DNA of 11,783 nucleotides from an uncultured bacterium (GTDB lineage: Bacteria > Edwardsbacteria > AC1 > EtOH8), in the NCBI GenBank assembly GCA_937958665.1, contig CALGNM010000264.1, positions 1 through 11,783 on the forward strand, written 5' to 3'. The position numbers and the translations under genes were made by a program. Below the pieces are notes generated by a model. It saw nothing but the letters and a program-made list of their open reading frames with translations, had not been told where the DNA came from and did not search any database. Positions 1 through 6,269 of this stretch are shown piece by piece (position 1 is the first letter of the stretch; each line of letters starts with the position of its first letter).

Positions 1-1
1 C

Positions 2-658
2 ATCTCCAAGCGGGCCCTGGCTCTGGCCGGCTACCGCCAGACCGCCCACACCGAGCTGCTGGCCGCCCTGTGCGGGGCCAAGCACTGCGCCATGATGTTC
101 GCCTCCGGGGAGCTCAAGGTGGCTCTGGCCACCATCCATGTGCCGCTGGCCAAGGTGCCGGGCCTGATTACCGGTGAGCTGATCTCCGAAAAGCTGTGGC
201 TGTTGGACCAGGCCCTGAAAAAGCTGTGGGGCGTCAGAAAGCCGAGGCTGGCGGTGCTGGGCCTCAACCCCCACGCCGGGGAGCAGGGGCTGATGGGGGC
301 CGAGGAGGAGAGGGTGATCGCCCCGGCGGTGGCCCAGGCGGCCAAGCAGGGGCTTTTGGTCATTGGTCCGCTGTCGGCCGAGGCCGGCTTCAGGCTGGGC
401 CAGGGGGGGCAGGTTGATGCCCTGCTGGCCATGTACCACGACCAGGGGCTGCTGCCCCTGAAAACCCTGGGCGGGGCCACCAACATCACTTTGGGCCTGC
501 CCTTCGTTCGGACCTCCCCGGACCACGGCACCGCCGCTGACCTGGCCTGGCAGAACCGGGCCGACCCCGAACCCATGGTGAAAGCGGTGCTGCTGGCCGC
601 CCAACTGGCCAAGAGGGGACGGGAAAACAATAGCAATCAGAAGCGGAAGGGAACATGA
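2..658 (+). CDS. pdxA: 4-hydroxythreonine-4-phosphate dehydrogenase PdxA, 3' part
   Basis: The reading frame is open from base 2 to a TGA at 656-658, giving about 218 C-terminal residues; the family is usually about 330, so roughly the first third lies off the contig. Recognisable PdxA motifs occur in the right order: ISKRALALAG near the left edge, GLNPHAGEQG, MYHDQGLLPLK (with a conserved metal-ligand His) and GLPFVRTSPDHGTA near the C terminus. PdxA is a cytosolic metal- and NAD-dependent enzyme that oxidises 4-phosphohydroxy-L-threonine in the DXP-dependent pyridoxal 5'-phosphate pathway. Its stop overlaps the ftsE start (ATGA), so the two genes are probably co-transcribed and translationally coupled. 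The last 15 residues or so are a polar tail outside the usual fold. Family assignment is very secure; the N terminus cannot be judged. Confidence 0.96.
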   Translation: MSKRALALAGYRQTAHTELLAALCGAKHCAMMFASGELKVALATIHVPLAKVPGLITGELISEKLWLLDQALKKLWGVRKPRLAVLGLNPHAGEQGLMGAEEERVIAPAVAQAAKQGLLVIGPLSAEAGFRLGQGGQVDALLAMYHDQGLLPLKTLGGATNITLGLPFVRTSPDHGTAADLAWQNRADPEPMVKAVLLAAQLAKRGRENNSNQKRKGT

Positions 659-1356
659 TCGAGCTGATCCACGTCTCCAAGACCTTCCAGAACAGCTGGC
701 AGGCGCTGTCCGACATCAACTTCACCATCGACAAGGGGGAGTTCGTCTTCCTGATCGGGCCCTCCGGGTCGGGCAAGAGCACCATTTTGAGGCTAATCAT
801 GATGGAGGAGCGTCCCGACCAGGGGGTGGTCAAGGTGGCCGGCTTCGGCTCGGACTGCATCCGGCGCCGCCAGATCCCTCAACTGCGGCGCAAGCTGGGG
901 GTGATCTTCCAGGACTTCAAGCTGCTGCCGGAGCGGACGGTCTACGAGAACGTGGCCTTCGCCCTGGAGGTGACCGGGGAGCCCTCGGCCCAGGTCCATA
1001 AAAAATCGATGGCGGCCCTGAACCAGGTGGGGCTGTCCCACAAAAGGCACTCCCTGCCCTACCAGATGTCGGGGGGGGAGCAGCAGAAGGTGGCCATCGC
1101 CCGGGCCCTGGTCAACCAGCCCTTCATCCTGCTGGCCGACGAGCCCACCGGGAACGTCGACCCCCAGGGCACCCTGGAGATCATCGAGCTGCTCAAGGAC
1201 ATCAACGCCCAGGGCACCGCGGTGCTGATGGCCACCCACGAGCAGGAGCTGGTCAAAAAGCTGCCCTACCGGGTGCTGGTGCTCAACGGGGGGCGGGTCG
1301 AGCGGGACCTGCCGGGCAAGATCATCCGCCGGGGCACCGAGGAGCTGCCGCTGTAA
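655..1356 (+). CDS. ftsE: Cell division ABC transporter ATP-binding protein FtsE
   Basis: A complete 233-residue ABC ATPase. Visible motifs are Walker A GPSGSGKST (35-43), Q-loop Gln86 in VIFQDFKLL, signature MSGGEQQK (138-145), Walker B ILLADEPTGN (158-167) and H-loop His195. The short single-domain length, the LLPERTVYENVAFAL segment after the Q-loop and ADEPTGNVDP are typical of FtsE. In known bacteria FtsE drives the membrane protein FtsX, which activates cell-wall hydrolases at the septum. The ATG lies inside the pdxA stop (ATGA), a 4-bp overlap. No ftsX follows: the next gene encodes an unrelated exported protein behind its own possible promoter. The signature ends in Lys where Arg is common, a mild change. 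A related LolD/MacB-type ATPase is the main alternative. Confidence 0.9.
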   Translation: MIELIHVSKTFQNSWQALSDINFTIDKGEFVFLIGPSGSGKSTILRLIMMEERPDQGVVKVAGFGSDCIRRRQIPQLRRKLGVIFQDFKLLPERTVYENVAFALEVTGEPSAQVHKKSMAALNQVGLSHKRHSLPYQMSGGEQQKVAIARALVNQPFILLADEPTGNVDPQGTLEIIELLKDINAQGTAVLMATHEQELVKKLPYRVLVLNGGRVERDLPGKIIRRGTEELPL

Positions 1357-1367
1357 GAATTAGGTGA

Positions 1368-1396
1368 TTGTAAAACGGCTGGGAATATGGTAAACT
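1368..1396 (+). promoter_or_regulatory. Possible sigma-70-type promoter for the secreted repeat protein
   Basis: TTGTAA (1368-1373) and TAAACT (1391-1396) are separated by 17 bp in the 109-bp gap after ftsE. Each hexamer matches the consensus at four of six positions. The remaining leader up to 1465 is AT-rich and shows no other structure. A separate promoter fits the change in function after ftsE, but the match is moderate. Confidence 0.4.
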
Positions 1397-1465
1397 CTGC
1401 CATTGTCATTCAATCCCCGAAAGAAAAAAAATAACCCATCAACCAAACCATGAACAAGGATGCGT

Positions 1466-4400
1466 ATGTTCAAGAAATCAACGTTGGTCCTGACACTGAC
1501 CCTGGTCGCGGGACTGGCCTGGGCCAAGCCGGAGCTGGGGACAGACGGCAGGCCGTTGCCGCCGCACCTGAGGCACAGACAGCCGCAGGCCCAAAAACAA
1601 CAGCCGGTTCAGCTCAAACAGCAGCCGGGCCGTCCCCAGATGCCCGGCCGGCCGGATGGCTTGGGCCCCAAGCACCCGGATCACTCCAAATCATTGAAGG
1701 CCAGGCCCGGCAAGGCCGGCATAGCCCAGCCCAGAGATGGGATCAAGGGGCTTATCAAGGACGATTTTCTGGTCAACGACGACATTCAGGGCATAGGCTA
1801 CTATGCCGGCTACCAGTACGAACCCAAGACGGCCCTGCTGCCGACCGGGGAGATGATGGTAGTGTGGTACGATCAGCGCAACAGCTGGGGCTACCAGGTG
1901 TTCGGCCGGTGCTATGATGCGGCCGGCAACCCGGTGGGGGAGGATTTCCTGGTCAACCAGTTCACCGGAACCTACGCCGATTGTCCGGCCATTACCGCCT
2001 GCGGCAACGGATTTCTGGTGACCTGGGAGGATTACCGCAGCGGCTTCGACTATGACATCTATGCCCGGCGCTTTGATGCTGCCGGCTCGCCCATCGGGGG
2101 AGAATTTAAGGTGAGCGACGATGCCTCGGGCTACGATCAGTACTATCCCAGTGCGGCGGCCAACGACAGCGGGTTCATCATCACCTGGGAAGACTACCGC
2201 AGCGACATCTATTATGATATCTACGCCCAGCGCTATGACGCCTCGGGTTCACCGGTAGGCGGCAACTTCATAGTCAACGATGAAGCCGGCAGCTGCGACC
2301 ATTACCAGTACGGGGGCGGCAACGTTTCTGCCAACGCCAGCGGCTATGTGGTAACCTGGTACGATAACCGCAGCGGCAGCGGTTGGGAAATCTATGCCCA
2401 GCGTTACAACAACAGCGGCGACACCCTGGGCGGAAACTTTCTGGTGAACGAGAGCGGTACCGGCAGCGATCATTACGATCCCGGCGTGGCCGCTTGGGAC
2501 AGCGGGTTCGTGGTGACGTGGTTCGACTACCGCAACGGCAACTTCGACATCTACGCCCAGAGGTACAATCACAACGGGGACACTTTGGGCGGCAATTTTA
2601 TGGTGAACGACGACGGCGGCAGCTACGACCAATACGAATCCAGGATAGCGGCCAGCGACAGCGGGTTCGTGATCACCTGGTACGACATTCGCAGCGGCAG
2701 TTATTACGACATCTATGCCCAGCGCTATGATCAAACAGGCTTGGCCGTAGGCGGCAATTTCATTGTGAATGACACCACTTCCATCTACTGCTACTACCCG
2801 GCTGTGGCGGCCAACAACAGCGGTTTTGTAATGGCCTGGCACGATGACCGGTCGGACTATTACGGTTACGACATCCTCTGCCAGCGCTACGACGAGGCCG
2901 GCTCGGCTTTGGGCCCCAATTTCATGGTCAACAGCGGCGACACCGGCACCGCCGACCAGTGGGACGCCTCGGTGGCCGTGGACGGAGCCGGCAATTCGTT
3001 GGTGGTGTGGTACGACCTGCGGCACGACGACGGCAGTTGGAATACCGAGGATATCTACGGCCAGCGCTACGACGCCGCCGGCAATCCGGTGGGCGGCAAC
3101 TTCATCATCAACGACACCTTGTCCGGTTTGCACCGCTATGGTTGCGATCCCAAGGCGGCCTTCCTGCCGGGCGGCGGGTTCGTGGCCACCTGGTACGGTT
3201 ATGACTTCAGCTGGAACGGCCATGTCTATGCTCAGCTGTTCGATGCCTCAGGCGACACCGTGGGCGGAAACTTTGAGGTCGGCGACGGCTCCGGCAGCGA
3301 ATATGTCTCGGATGTGGCCGCCTCGGACAGCGGCTTTATGATAACTTGGTACGACTACCGCAACGGCAACTCCGACATCTACGCCCAGCGGTACAAGTCC
3401 AACGGCGAGGCCGTGGGCGGCAACTTTTTGGTGGACGACGGCGGCAACAACCAATACGCCCCCAGAATTGCCTCCAACGGCAGCGGCTATGTGATCGCCT
3501 GGTATGACGATCGCAGCGGGAACTGGGACATCTACGCCCAGCGCTTTGACGTTAACGGGGACACTTTGGGCGGCAACTTCCTGGTGGATGACGGGGGGTA
3601 TTACCAATATGAACCCAGCGTGGCCATGGCGGACAGCGGTTTCGTGATCACCTGGTACGACTACCGCTACGATGGGGGTTACTCCGACATCTACGCCCAG
3701 CAATACAAGATAAACGGCGACACCATCGGCGGCAACTTCCGGGTCAACGACGATGCCCAGGGGGTGGCCTATCACTATTATCCCAGCGTCTCCATTTCTC
3801 CGGACGGGCATAATGTGGTGGTGGCCTGGGAGGACTACCGGAACGACCCCAGCGGCTATGTGGCCCAGATCATGGCTCAGAAATACGTGGACGGGGTTGC
3901 GGTTGGCGGCAACGTGGCGGTCAACGGAAACGTTCTGGCCAATCGGTACTTCTGGGGCGGCAAACGGGTGGCCTGCGCCGATCAGCGGATACTGTTCTGC
4001 TGGGAAGATAACCGGCGATTCAAGGCCGGGGACATTTTCGCCAAGCTGACCGATTGGGACCTGCAGAACATCGAGGCCGAGCCTCCGGTGATCGTCTGGG
4101 TGGACTTGCTGGGCGACGACATGTCGGCCCCCTACGGACCCTACCCGGTGAAGGCGGTGGTGACCGACAACGGCCTGCTGGCCGAGGTCCAGCTGGTCTA
4201 CACCGTGGATGGCGGCCAGCCGGACACCCTGGACATGGCGCCGGCGGCGGCCGACACCTTTGCGGCCTCCATTCCGGCCCTGGCGCTGGGGGCCTACGAC
4301 ACCGTGGCGGTGGAATACTGGGTGATCGCCAAGGACTCCAGCCTCAACCGGGCCAAGTCGGCCACCTACGGCTTTGCGGCCATCGAGCCCACCGGGGTGG

Positions 4401-4690
4401 GTGGACGGCCGACCGCGGCCATTCCCGGGGCCTTCGCCCTGCAGAATGCCTATCCCAACCCGTCCCGGGGGCAGACCACCTTCAAGTATCAGCTTCCCCA
4501 GCGATCGGAGGTCAGCCTGACGGTCTACAACGTGATGGGCCAGGCGGTCAAAAGATTCGATCTGGGCGCCCAGCCAGCCGGCTACCACCAGATCAGCTGG
4601 AACGGCAGCGCCCTGCCCAACGGCATCTACTTCTACCGGCTGACCGCCGGGAGCTTTACAGCCACCAGAAAGCTGCTGCTTGTCAGGTAG
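1466..4690 (+). CDS. Secreted 14-repeat (beta-propeller-like) protein with T9SS type A sorting domain
   Basis: About 1074 residues. I chose ATG 1466 over the in-frame ATG at 1460 because AAGGA (1456-1460) sits 5 bases before it. Residues 1-20 form a signal peptide: Lys3-Lys4, a hydrophobic core and an AWA cleavage site. A Pro/Gln/Lys-rich linker runs to about residue 95. Fourteen repeats follow, to about residue 865, most with a W-[YE]-D-x-R strand, then DIYAQRYD, a turn, and GGNFxVND. Residues about 870-965 resemble an Ig-like beta-sandwich. Residues about 989-1074 (ALQNAYPNP, VYNVMGQ, LPNGIYFYRL, KLLLVR) match the T9SS type A sorting domain. The protein should therefore pass Sec and then T9SS to the surface or medium. 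Fourteen repeats suggest two seven-bladed propellers, an inference. Substrate unknown; I see no catalytic motif. Confidence 0.9.
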   Translation: MFKKSTLVLTLTLVAGLAWAKPELGTDGRPLPPHLRHRQPQAQKQQPVQLKQQPGRPQMPGRPDGLGPKHPDHSKSLKARPGKAGIAQPRDGIKGLIKDDFLVNDDIQGIGYYAGYQYEPKTALLPTGEMMVVWYDQRNSWGYQVFGRCYDAAGNPVGEDFLVNQFTGTYADCPAITACGNGFLVTWEDYRSGFDYDIYARRFDAAGSPIGGEFKVSDDASGYDQYYPSAAANDSGFIITWEDYRSDIYYDIYAQRYDASGSPVGGNFIVNDEAGSCDHYQYGGGNVSANASGYVVTWYDNRSGSGWEIYAQRYNNSGDTLGGNFLVNESGTGSDHYDPGVAAWDSGFVVTWFDYRNGNFDIYAQRYNHNGDTLGGNFMVNDDGGSYDQYESRIAASDSGFVITWYDIRSGSYYDIYAQRYDQTGLAVGGNFIVNDTTSIYCYYPAVAANNSGFVMAWHDDRSDYYGYDILCQRYDEAGSALGPNFMVNSGDTGTADQWDASVAVDGAGNSLVVWYDLRHDDGSWNTEDIYGQRYDAAGNPVGGNFIINDTLSGLHRYGCDPKAAFLPGGGFVATWYGYDFSWNGHVYAQLFDASGDTVGGNFEVGDGSGSEYVSDVAASDSGFMITWYDYRNGNSDIYAQRYKSNGEAVGGNFLVDDGGNNQYAPRIASNGSGYVIAWYDDRSGNWDIYAQRFDVNGDTLGGNFLVDDGGYYQYEPSVAMADSGFVITWYDYRYDGGYSDIYAQQYKINGDTIGGNFRVNDDAQGVAYHYYPSVSISPDGHNVVVAWEDYRNDPSGYVAQIMAQKYVDGVAVGGNVAVNGNVLANRYFWGGKRVACADQRILFCWEDNRRFKAGDIFAKLTDWDLQNIEAEPPVIVWVDLLGDDMSAPYGPYPVKAVVTDNGLLAEVQLVYTVDGGQPDTLDMAPAAADTFAASIPALALGAYDTVAVEYWVIAKDSSLNRAKSATYGFAAIEPTGVGGRPTAAIPGAFALQNAYPNPSRGQTTFKYQLPQRSEVSLTVYNVMGQAVKRFDLGAQPAGYHQISWNGSALPNGIYFYRLTAGSFTATRKLLLVR
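1760..4053 (+). repeat. Fourteen coding repeats of about 150-190 bp inside the secreted protein gene
   Basis: Each unit encodes W-[YE]-D-x-R followed by a DIYAQRYD-like strand and GGNFxVND. Stretches such as GACATCTACGCCCAGCG recur almost unchanged at the DNA level. Units 3-6 and 10-12 are the most alike; units 1, 9, 13 and 14 are the most diverged. Spacing varies by a few codons, so this is an expanded protein-domain repeat rather than an exact tandem array. It could support recombinational change in repeat number and could confuse short-read assembly. Confidence 0.85.
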
Positions 4691-4702
4691 GACGAGGACA
4701 AG

Positions 4703-4734
4703 TTGAGTGGCAAAGGGGCCTCTTTGCCACTCAA
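4703..4734 (+). terminator. Perfect 13-bp hairpin after the secreted protein gene
   Basis: TTGAGTGGCAAAG (4703-4715) and CTTTGCCACTCAA (4722-4734) are exact reverse complements around a six-base loop, starting 12 bp after the stop codon. The position suggests a transcription end or an mRNA-stabilising structure. No T-run follows, so it is not a classic intrinsic terminator. A further terminator-like hairpin lies at 4831-4860. Confidence 0.55.
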
Positions 4735-4754
4735 GGTTAGCTCATAACGGGATA

Positions 4755-4792
4755 GACCTGCAATATCGGTCATATGAACTATCTTGCAGGTC
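4755..4792. repeat. Inverted repeat with 9-bp arms and a 20-base centre
   Basis: GACCTGCAA (4755-4763) and TTGCAGGTC (4784-4792) are exact reverse complements. The 20-base centre contains the palindrome TCATATGA. The site lies in the gene-free stretch between the secreted protein gene and the tmRNA fragment. It could be a second RNA hairpin, a protein-binding site or a repeat family; nothing nearby decides this. Confidence 0.45.
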
Positions 4793-4830
4793 CAGCGCCC
4801 TAAAGCCTCATGTGAAATAATAAAAATTAA

Positions 4831-4860
4831 GGCCGGCCGCTAAAAGGAAAGCGGCCGGCT
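4831..4860 (-). terminator. Strong, probably bidirectional terminator next to the tmRNA fragment
   Basis: GCCGGCCGC (4832-4840) pairs perfectly with GCGGCCGGC (4851-4859) around a ten-base A-rich loop. Read on the minus strand the hairpin is followed by TTAATTTTTATT; on the plus strand by TTTATT. It lies 10 bp beyond the 3' end of the truncated tmRNA copy, just as another terminator lies beyond the intact gene at 5775-5800. Confidence 0.8.
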
Positions 4861-4869
4861 TTATTGGTA

Positions 4870-4902
4870 TGGTGGAGGCGGTGGGAATCGAACCCACGTC
4901 CG
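4870..4902 (-). repeat. Left copy of 33-bp direct repeat (putative attachment site)
   Basis: Identical over 33 bp to 5809-5841. It covers the tmRNA T-arm, acceptor 3' strand and CCA, a segment of tmRNA and tRNA genes often used as an integration core. The copies diverge on both sides, so the identity is confined to this block. The enclosed segment is about 0.94 kb. Confidence 0.7.
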
Positions 4903-4965
4903 ACGTGGCGTAGCCAGGTCTCTGCGCGCATAGCTTATACATAGTTTTAACCAGCACCCACCCCC
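4870..4965 (-). pseudogene. tmRNA 3'-end fragment (partial ssrA copy)
   Basis: Read on the minus strand, this ends in the T-arm (GTGGG-TTCGATT-CCCAC), the acceptor 3' strand CGCCTCC and an encoded CCA. The terminal 33 bases are identical to the 3' end of the intact tmRNA at 5809-6160. Similarity continues weakly for about 60 more bases (GGTTAAAAC, TAAGCTATGC against GGTTAAGAC, TAAACTAAGCATG) and then stops. The 5' half of the tRNA-like domain, the tag frame and most pseudoknots are absent. This suits a displaced or element-borne tmRNA 3' end left by site-specific insertion. It is more diverged than a recent duplicate would be, so the copies may have different origins. Confidence 0.8.
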
Positions 4966-5041
4966 GAATTATGGTTTCATATTGTGACTATCCAGGGAAT
5001 ATCGTTTTCAATAAACATATTCATCTTTACTAATACAGTTC

Positions 5042-5070
5042 TTGACACTTGCCAAAGGCTAAAGTATAAT
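5042..5070 (+). promoter_or_regulatory. Consensus sigma-70 promoter of the mntA-hepT pair
   Basis: TTGACA (5042-5047) and TATAAT (5065-5070) are both perfect consensus hexamers with the ideal 17-bp spacer. Transcription should start near 5077. The translation start at 5107 fits; the longer in-frame extension back to 4984 would begin upstream of this promoter and is not used. Confidence 0.88.
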
Positions 5071-5094
5071 GATAACAGGGGTGCGGTTATTATT
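5068..5094 (+). promoter_or_regulatory. Inverted repeat over the -10/start region: possible operator or leader hairpin
   Basis: AATGATAAC (5068-5076) and GTTATTATT (5086-5094) match as an inverted repeat at eight of nine positions around a nine-base centre. It overlaps the end of the -10 and the expected start site, where an autoregulatory toxin-antitoxin complex could block transcription. It ends just before the ribosome site AAAGGAGA (5095-5102). Repressor binding is an inference; a leader hairpin is equally possible. Confidence 0.45.
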
Positions 5095-5106
5095 AAAGGA
5101 GACAAT

Positions 5107-5397
5107 ATGAATAAGAATAATCTCATAAAATTGCTTAAAATCCATTCGCCGGAGCTGAAGGAATACGGCGTGTCGACCATAGCCGTCTTTGGATCCATTG
5201 CCAGGGATGAGGCCACAACTGAAAGCGACGTTGACATATTGGTTGATTTTGACCGACCGGTGGGGTTGTTCCATTTCGTCCGCCTTAAGTCGTATTTGGA
5301 GGCCATGCTTGACAAACCGGTGGATCTGGTAACCAAGGCGGCCTTGAAACAACAGCTTAAGGCTGAGATATTGAAGGAAGCCATATATGCCTGGTAG
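5107..5397 (+). CDS. mntA: MntA-type minimal nucleotidyltransferase antitoxin
   Basis: 96 residues, the usual size for a minimal nucleotidyltransferase. The catalytic pattern GSx10DxD is intact: Gly29-Ser30, then Asp41 and Asp43 in SDVDILVDF, with a third acidic residue at Asp73 (PVDLV). The start at 5107 follows the ribosome site AAAGGAGA and a consensus promoter. In characterised pairs MntA neutralises its HEPN partner by adding AMP to a tyrosine beside the active site; the intact motif implies this one is active. Its stop lies inside hepT, an 11-bp overlap. Base composition is clearly more AT-rich than the flanking genes, which suggests acquisition by transfer. The pair sits between two tmRNA 3' ends. 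Confidence 0.92.
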   Translation: MNKNNLIKLLKIHSPELKEYGVSTIAVFGSIARDEATTESDVDILVDFDRPVGLFHFVRLKSYLEAMLDKPVDLVTKAALKQQLKAEILKEAIYAW

Positions 5398-5731
5398 GGA
5401 TTGGCGTTTCCGGGTAGAAGACATTATATCGGCAATCGCTAAAATCTGCGAATTTACCAAGGATGCCGATTATAGCGTCTTTGTCGCCAATGAAATGACG
5501 GTTGACGCTGTGATCCGCAACCTTGAAATAATCGGAGAAGCTGCCCGTCATATACCGGCTGAAATTGAAACAAAATATCCCGACATAGAATGGCAGGAGA
5601 TGCGGGCCATCCGCAATATACTCATCCATGAATATTTTGGCGTTGATCTGGCGGTCGTCTGGCATACCGTTAAGAAAGATCTTCCGCCCCTGCTGTCCAA
5701 ACTGCGGGATGTTTTGGCAAGGGAAAGGTAG
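5387..5731 (+). CDS. hepT: HepT-like HEPN ribonuclease toxin (DUF86)
   Basis: 114 residues, mostly helical, typical of the DUF86/HepT family. The HEPN catalytic motif RX4HXY is present as RNILIHEY: Arg76, His81 and Tyr83, the last being the position AMPylated by the cognate antitoxin in studied systems. The start ATG lies inside the mntA reading frame after GAAGGAAG, so translation is probably coupled. HepT proteins cleave RNA and arrest growth until silenced by MntA. With catalytic residues intact and the antitoxin upstream, this looks like a working toxin-antitoxin module rather than a relic. It ends 43 bp before the hairpin shared with the tmRNA gene, which could end both transcripts. Confidence 0.92.
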   Translation: MPGRDWRFRVEDIISAIAKICEFTKDADYSVFVANEMTVDAVIRNLEIIGEAARHIPAEIETKYPDIEWQEMRAIRNILIHEYFGVDLAVVWHTVKKDLPPLLSKLRDVLARER

Positions 5732-5774
5732 TCGGAATTAACCCAATATCCGATCAAATCTTATAAAAAACGAA

Positions 5775-5800
5775 CGGCCGACGCTAAAAAACGCCGGCCG
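5775..5800 (-). terminator. Terminator of the tmRNA gene, probably shared with hepT
   Basis: CGGCCGACG (5775-5783) pairs with CGCCGGCCG (5792-5800) around an A-rich loop, with one wobble pair on the minus strand. On that strand TTCGTTTTTTATAAG follows, a good U-run; on the plus strand TAATTATTT follows. The hairpin begins 8 bp beyond the tmRNA CCA end. It resembles 4831-4860 in form but not in exact sequence. Confidence 0.8.
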
Positions 5801-5808
5801 TAATTATT

Positions 5809-5841
5809 TGGTGGAGGCGGTGGGAATCGAACCCACGTCCG
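5809..5841 (-). repeat. Right copy of 33-bp direct repeat (putative attachment site)
   Basis: The 3'-terminal 33 bases of the intact tmRNA, identical to 4870-4902 and in the same orientation. If the toxin-antitoxin segment arrived by site-specific recombination, this copy restored the target gene and the left copy is the displaced end. Confidence 0.7.
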
Positions 5842-6039
5842 GAAAAGGAACAACCAAGGCCTCTACATGCTTAGTTTATGTTTTGTCTTAACCCGCCGGC
5901 CCGCATAAACACGGTCGGGGCGGGAGCAGCCCCGTAAGTCTCGTCTTGCGTCCCGGGGAACGGCGCAAAACCAGCCCATCATTGCGATGCCGTTTGCAGA
6001 CCCGATAGGCGGAGATCTACAACGACATGGCAGCTAAAA

Positions 6040-6069
6040 TTAAGCCGCCAGAGCGTAGTTGTAAGTGCC
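6040..6069 (-). other. tmRNA proteolysis-tag reading frame
   Basis: Read on the minus strand, GGC ACT TAC AAC TAC GCT CTG GCG GCT TAA gives G-T-Y-N-Y-A-L-A-A. The C-terminal ALAA is the usual ClpXP-type degron. The resume codon is placed at GGC (6069-6067) by alignment with the E. coli tmRNA region and the upstream ATTAACT; it would add Gly where many bacteria use Ala. The frame is certain at its 3' end; the first codon is inferred. Confidence 0.75.
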
Positions 6070-6269
6070 AGTTAATGGCGTGCCAGGCTTTTAACGAGCC
6101 CACTGGCGTTCTCGGCATGCCACCTTGACCCTCCCTGATCCGTCGAAACCTGTCGCCCCCTTTGAATTCGATTACCGTTGGGTGAAAGGCCCCGGGGACC
6201 GTCGATGGCCCAGGGGTTTGTGGTTTGCGGATGAGGCAGATGTAAAGAGCGCCGCGAACCCACCCTCCA

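Larger units (their letters stand above)
5809..6160 (-). ncRNA. ssrA: tmRNA (transfer-messenger RNA), complete
   Basis: A 352-nt one-piece tmRNA. The 5' end GGGGGCGACAGGTTTCGACGG (from 6160) is diagnostic, and its first seven bases pair with CGCCTCC before the encoded ACCA at 5809, closing the acceptor stem with one G-U. The T-arm GTGGG-TTCGATT-CCCAC, the conserved GCATGCCGAG, the tag frame ending YALAA-stop and a G/C-rich downstream pseudoknot region are all present. With SmpB, tmRNA rescues stalled ribosomes and tags the nascent peptide for proteolysis. A -35/-10 pair lies upstream at 6270-6298, implying a leader of about 100 nt removed by processing. The 3' end is duplicated at 4870-4902 across the toxin-antitoxin pair. 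Confidence 0.97.

Noticed and set aside
1760-4053. CRISPR-like or non-coding satellite reading of the repeats
   Set aside because: Spacing varies in codon units, similarity is strongest at protein level, and one long open frame runs through all units.
2249-4588. Long open frames on the minus strand opposite the secreted protein gene
   Set aside because: They mirror the codon pattern of the GC-rich repeats, have no ribosome sites and encode low-complexity Val/Ala/Gly/His sequence with no recognisable domain.
4984-5106. N-terminal extension of mntA to 137 residues
   Set aside because: It would start upstream of a perfect promoter and its ribosome site; the 96-residue start at 5107 has both and matches the family's length.
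4870-6160. A permuted two-piece tmRNA gene
   Set aside because: The minus-strand gene at 5809-6160 is a complete one-piece tmRNA with both acceptor strands and the tag frame, so the left piece is extra.
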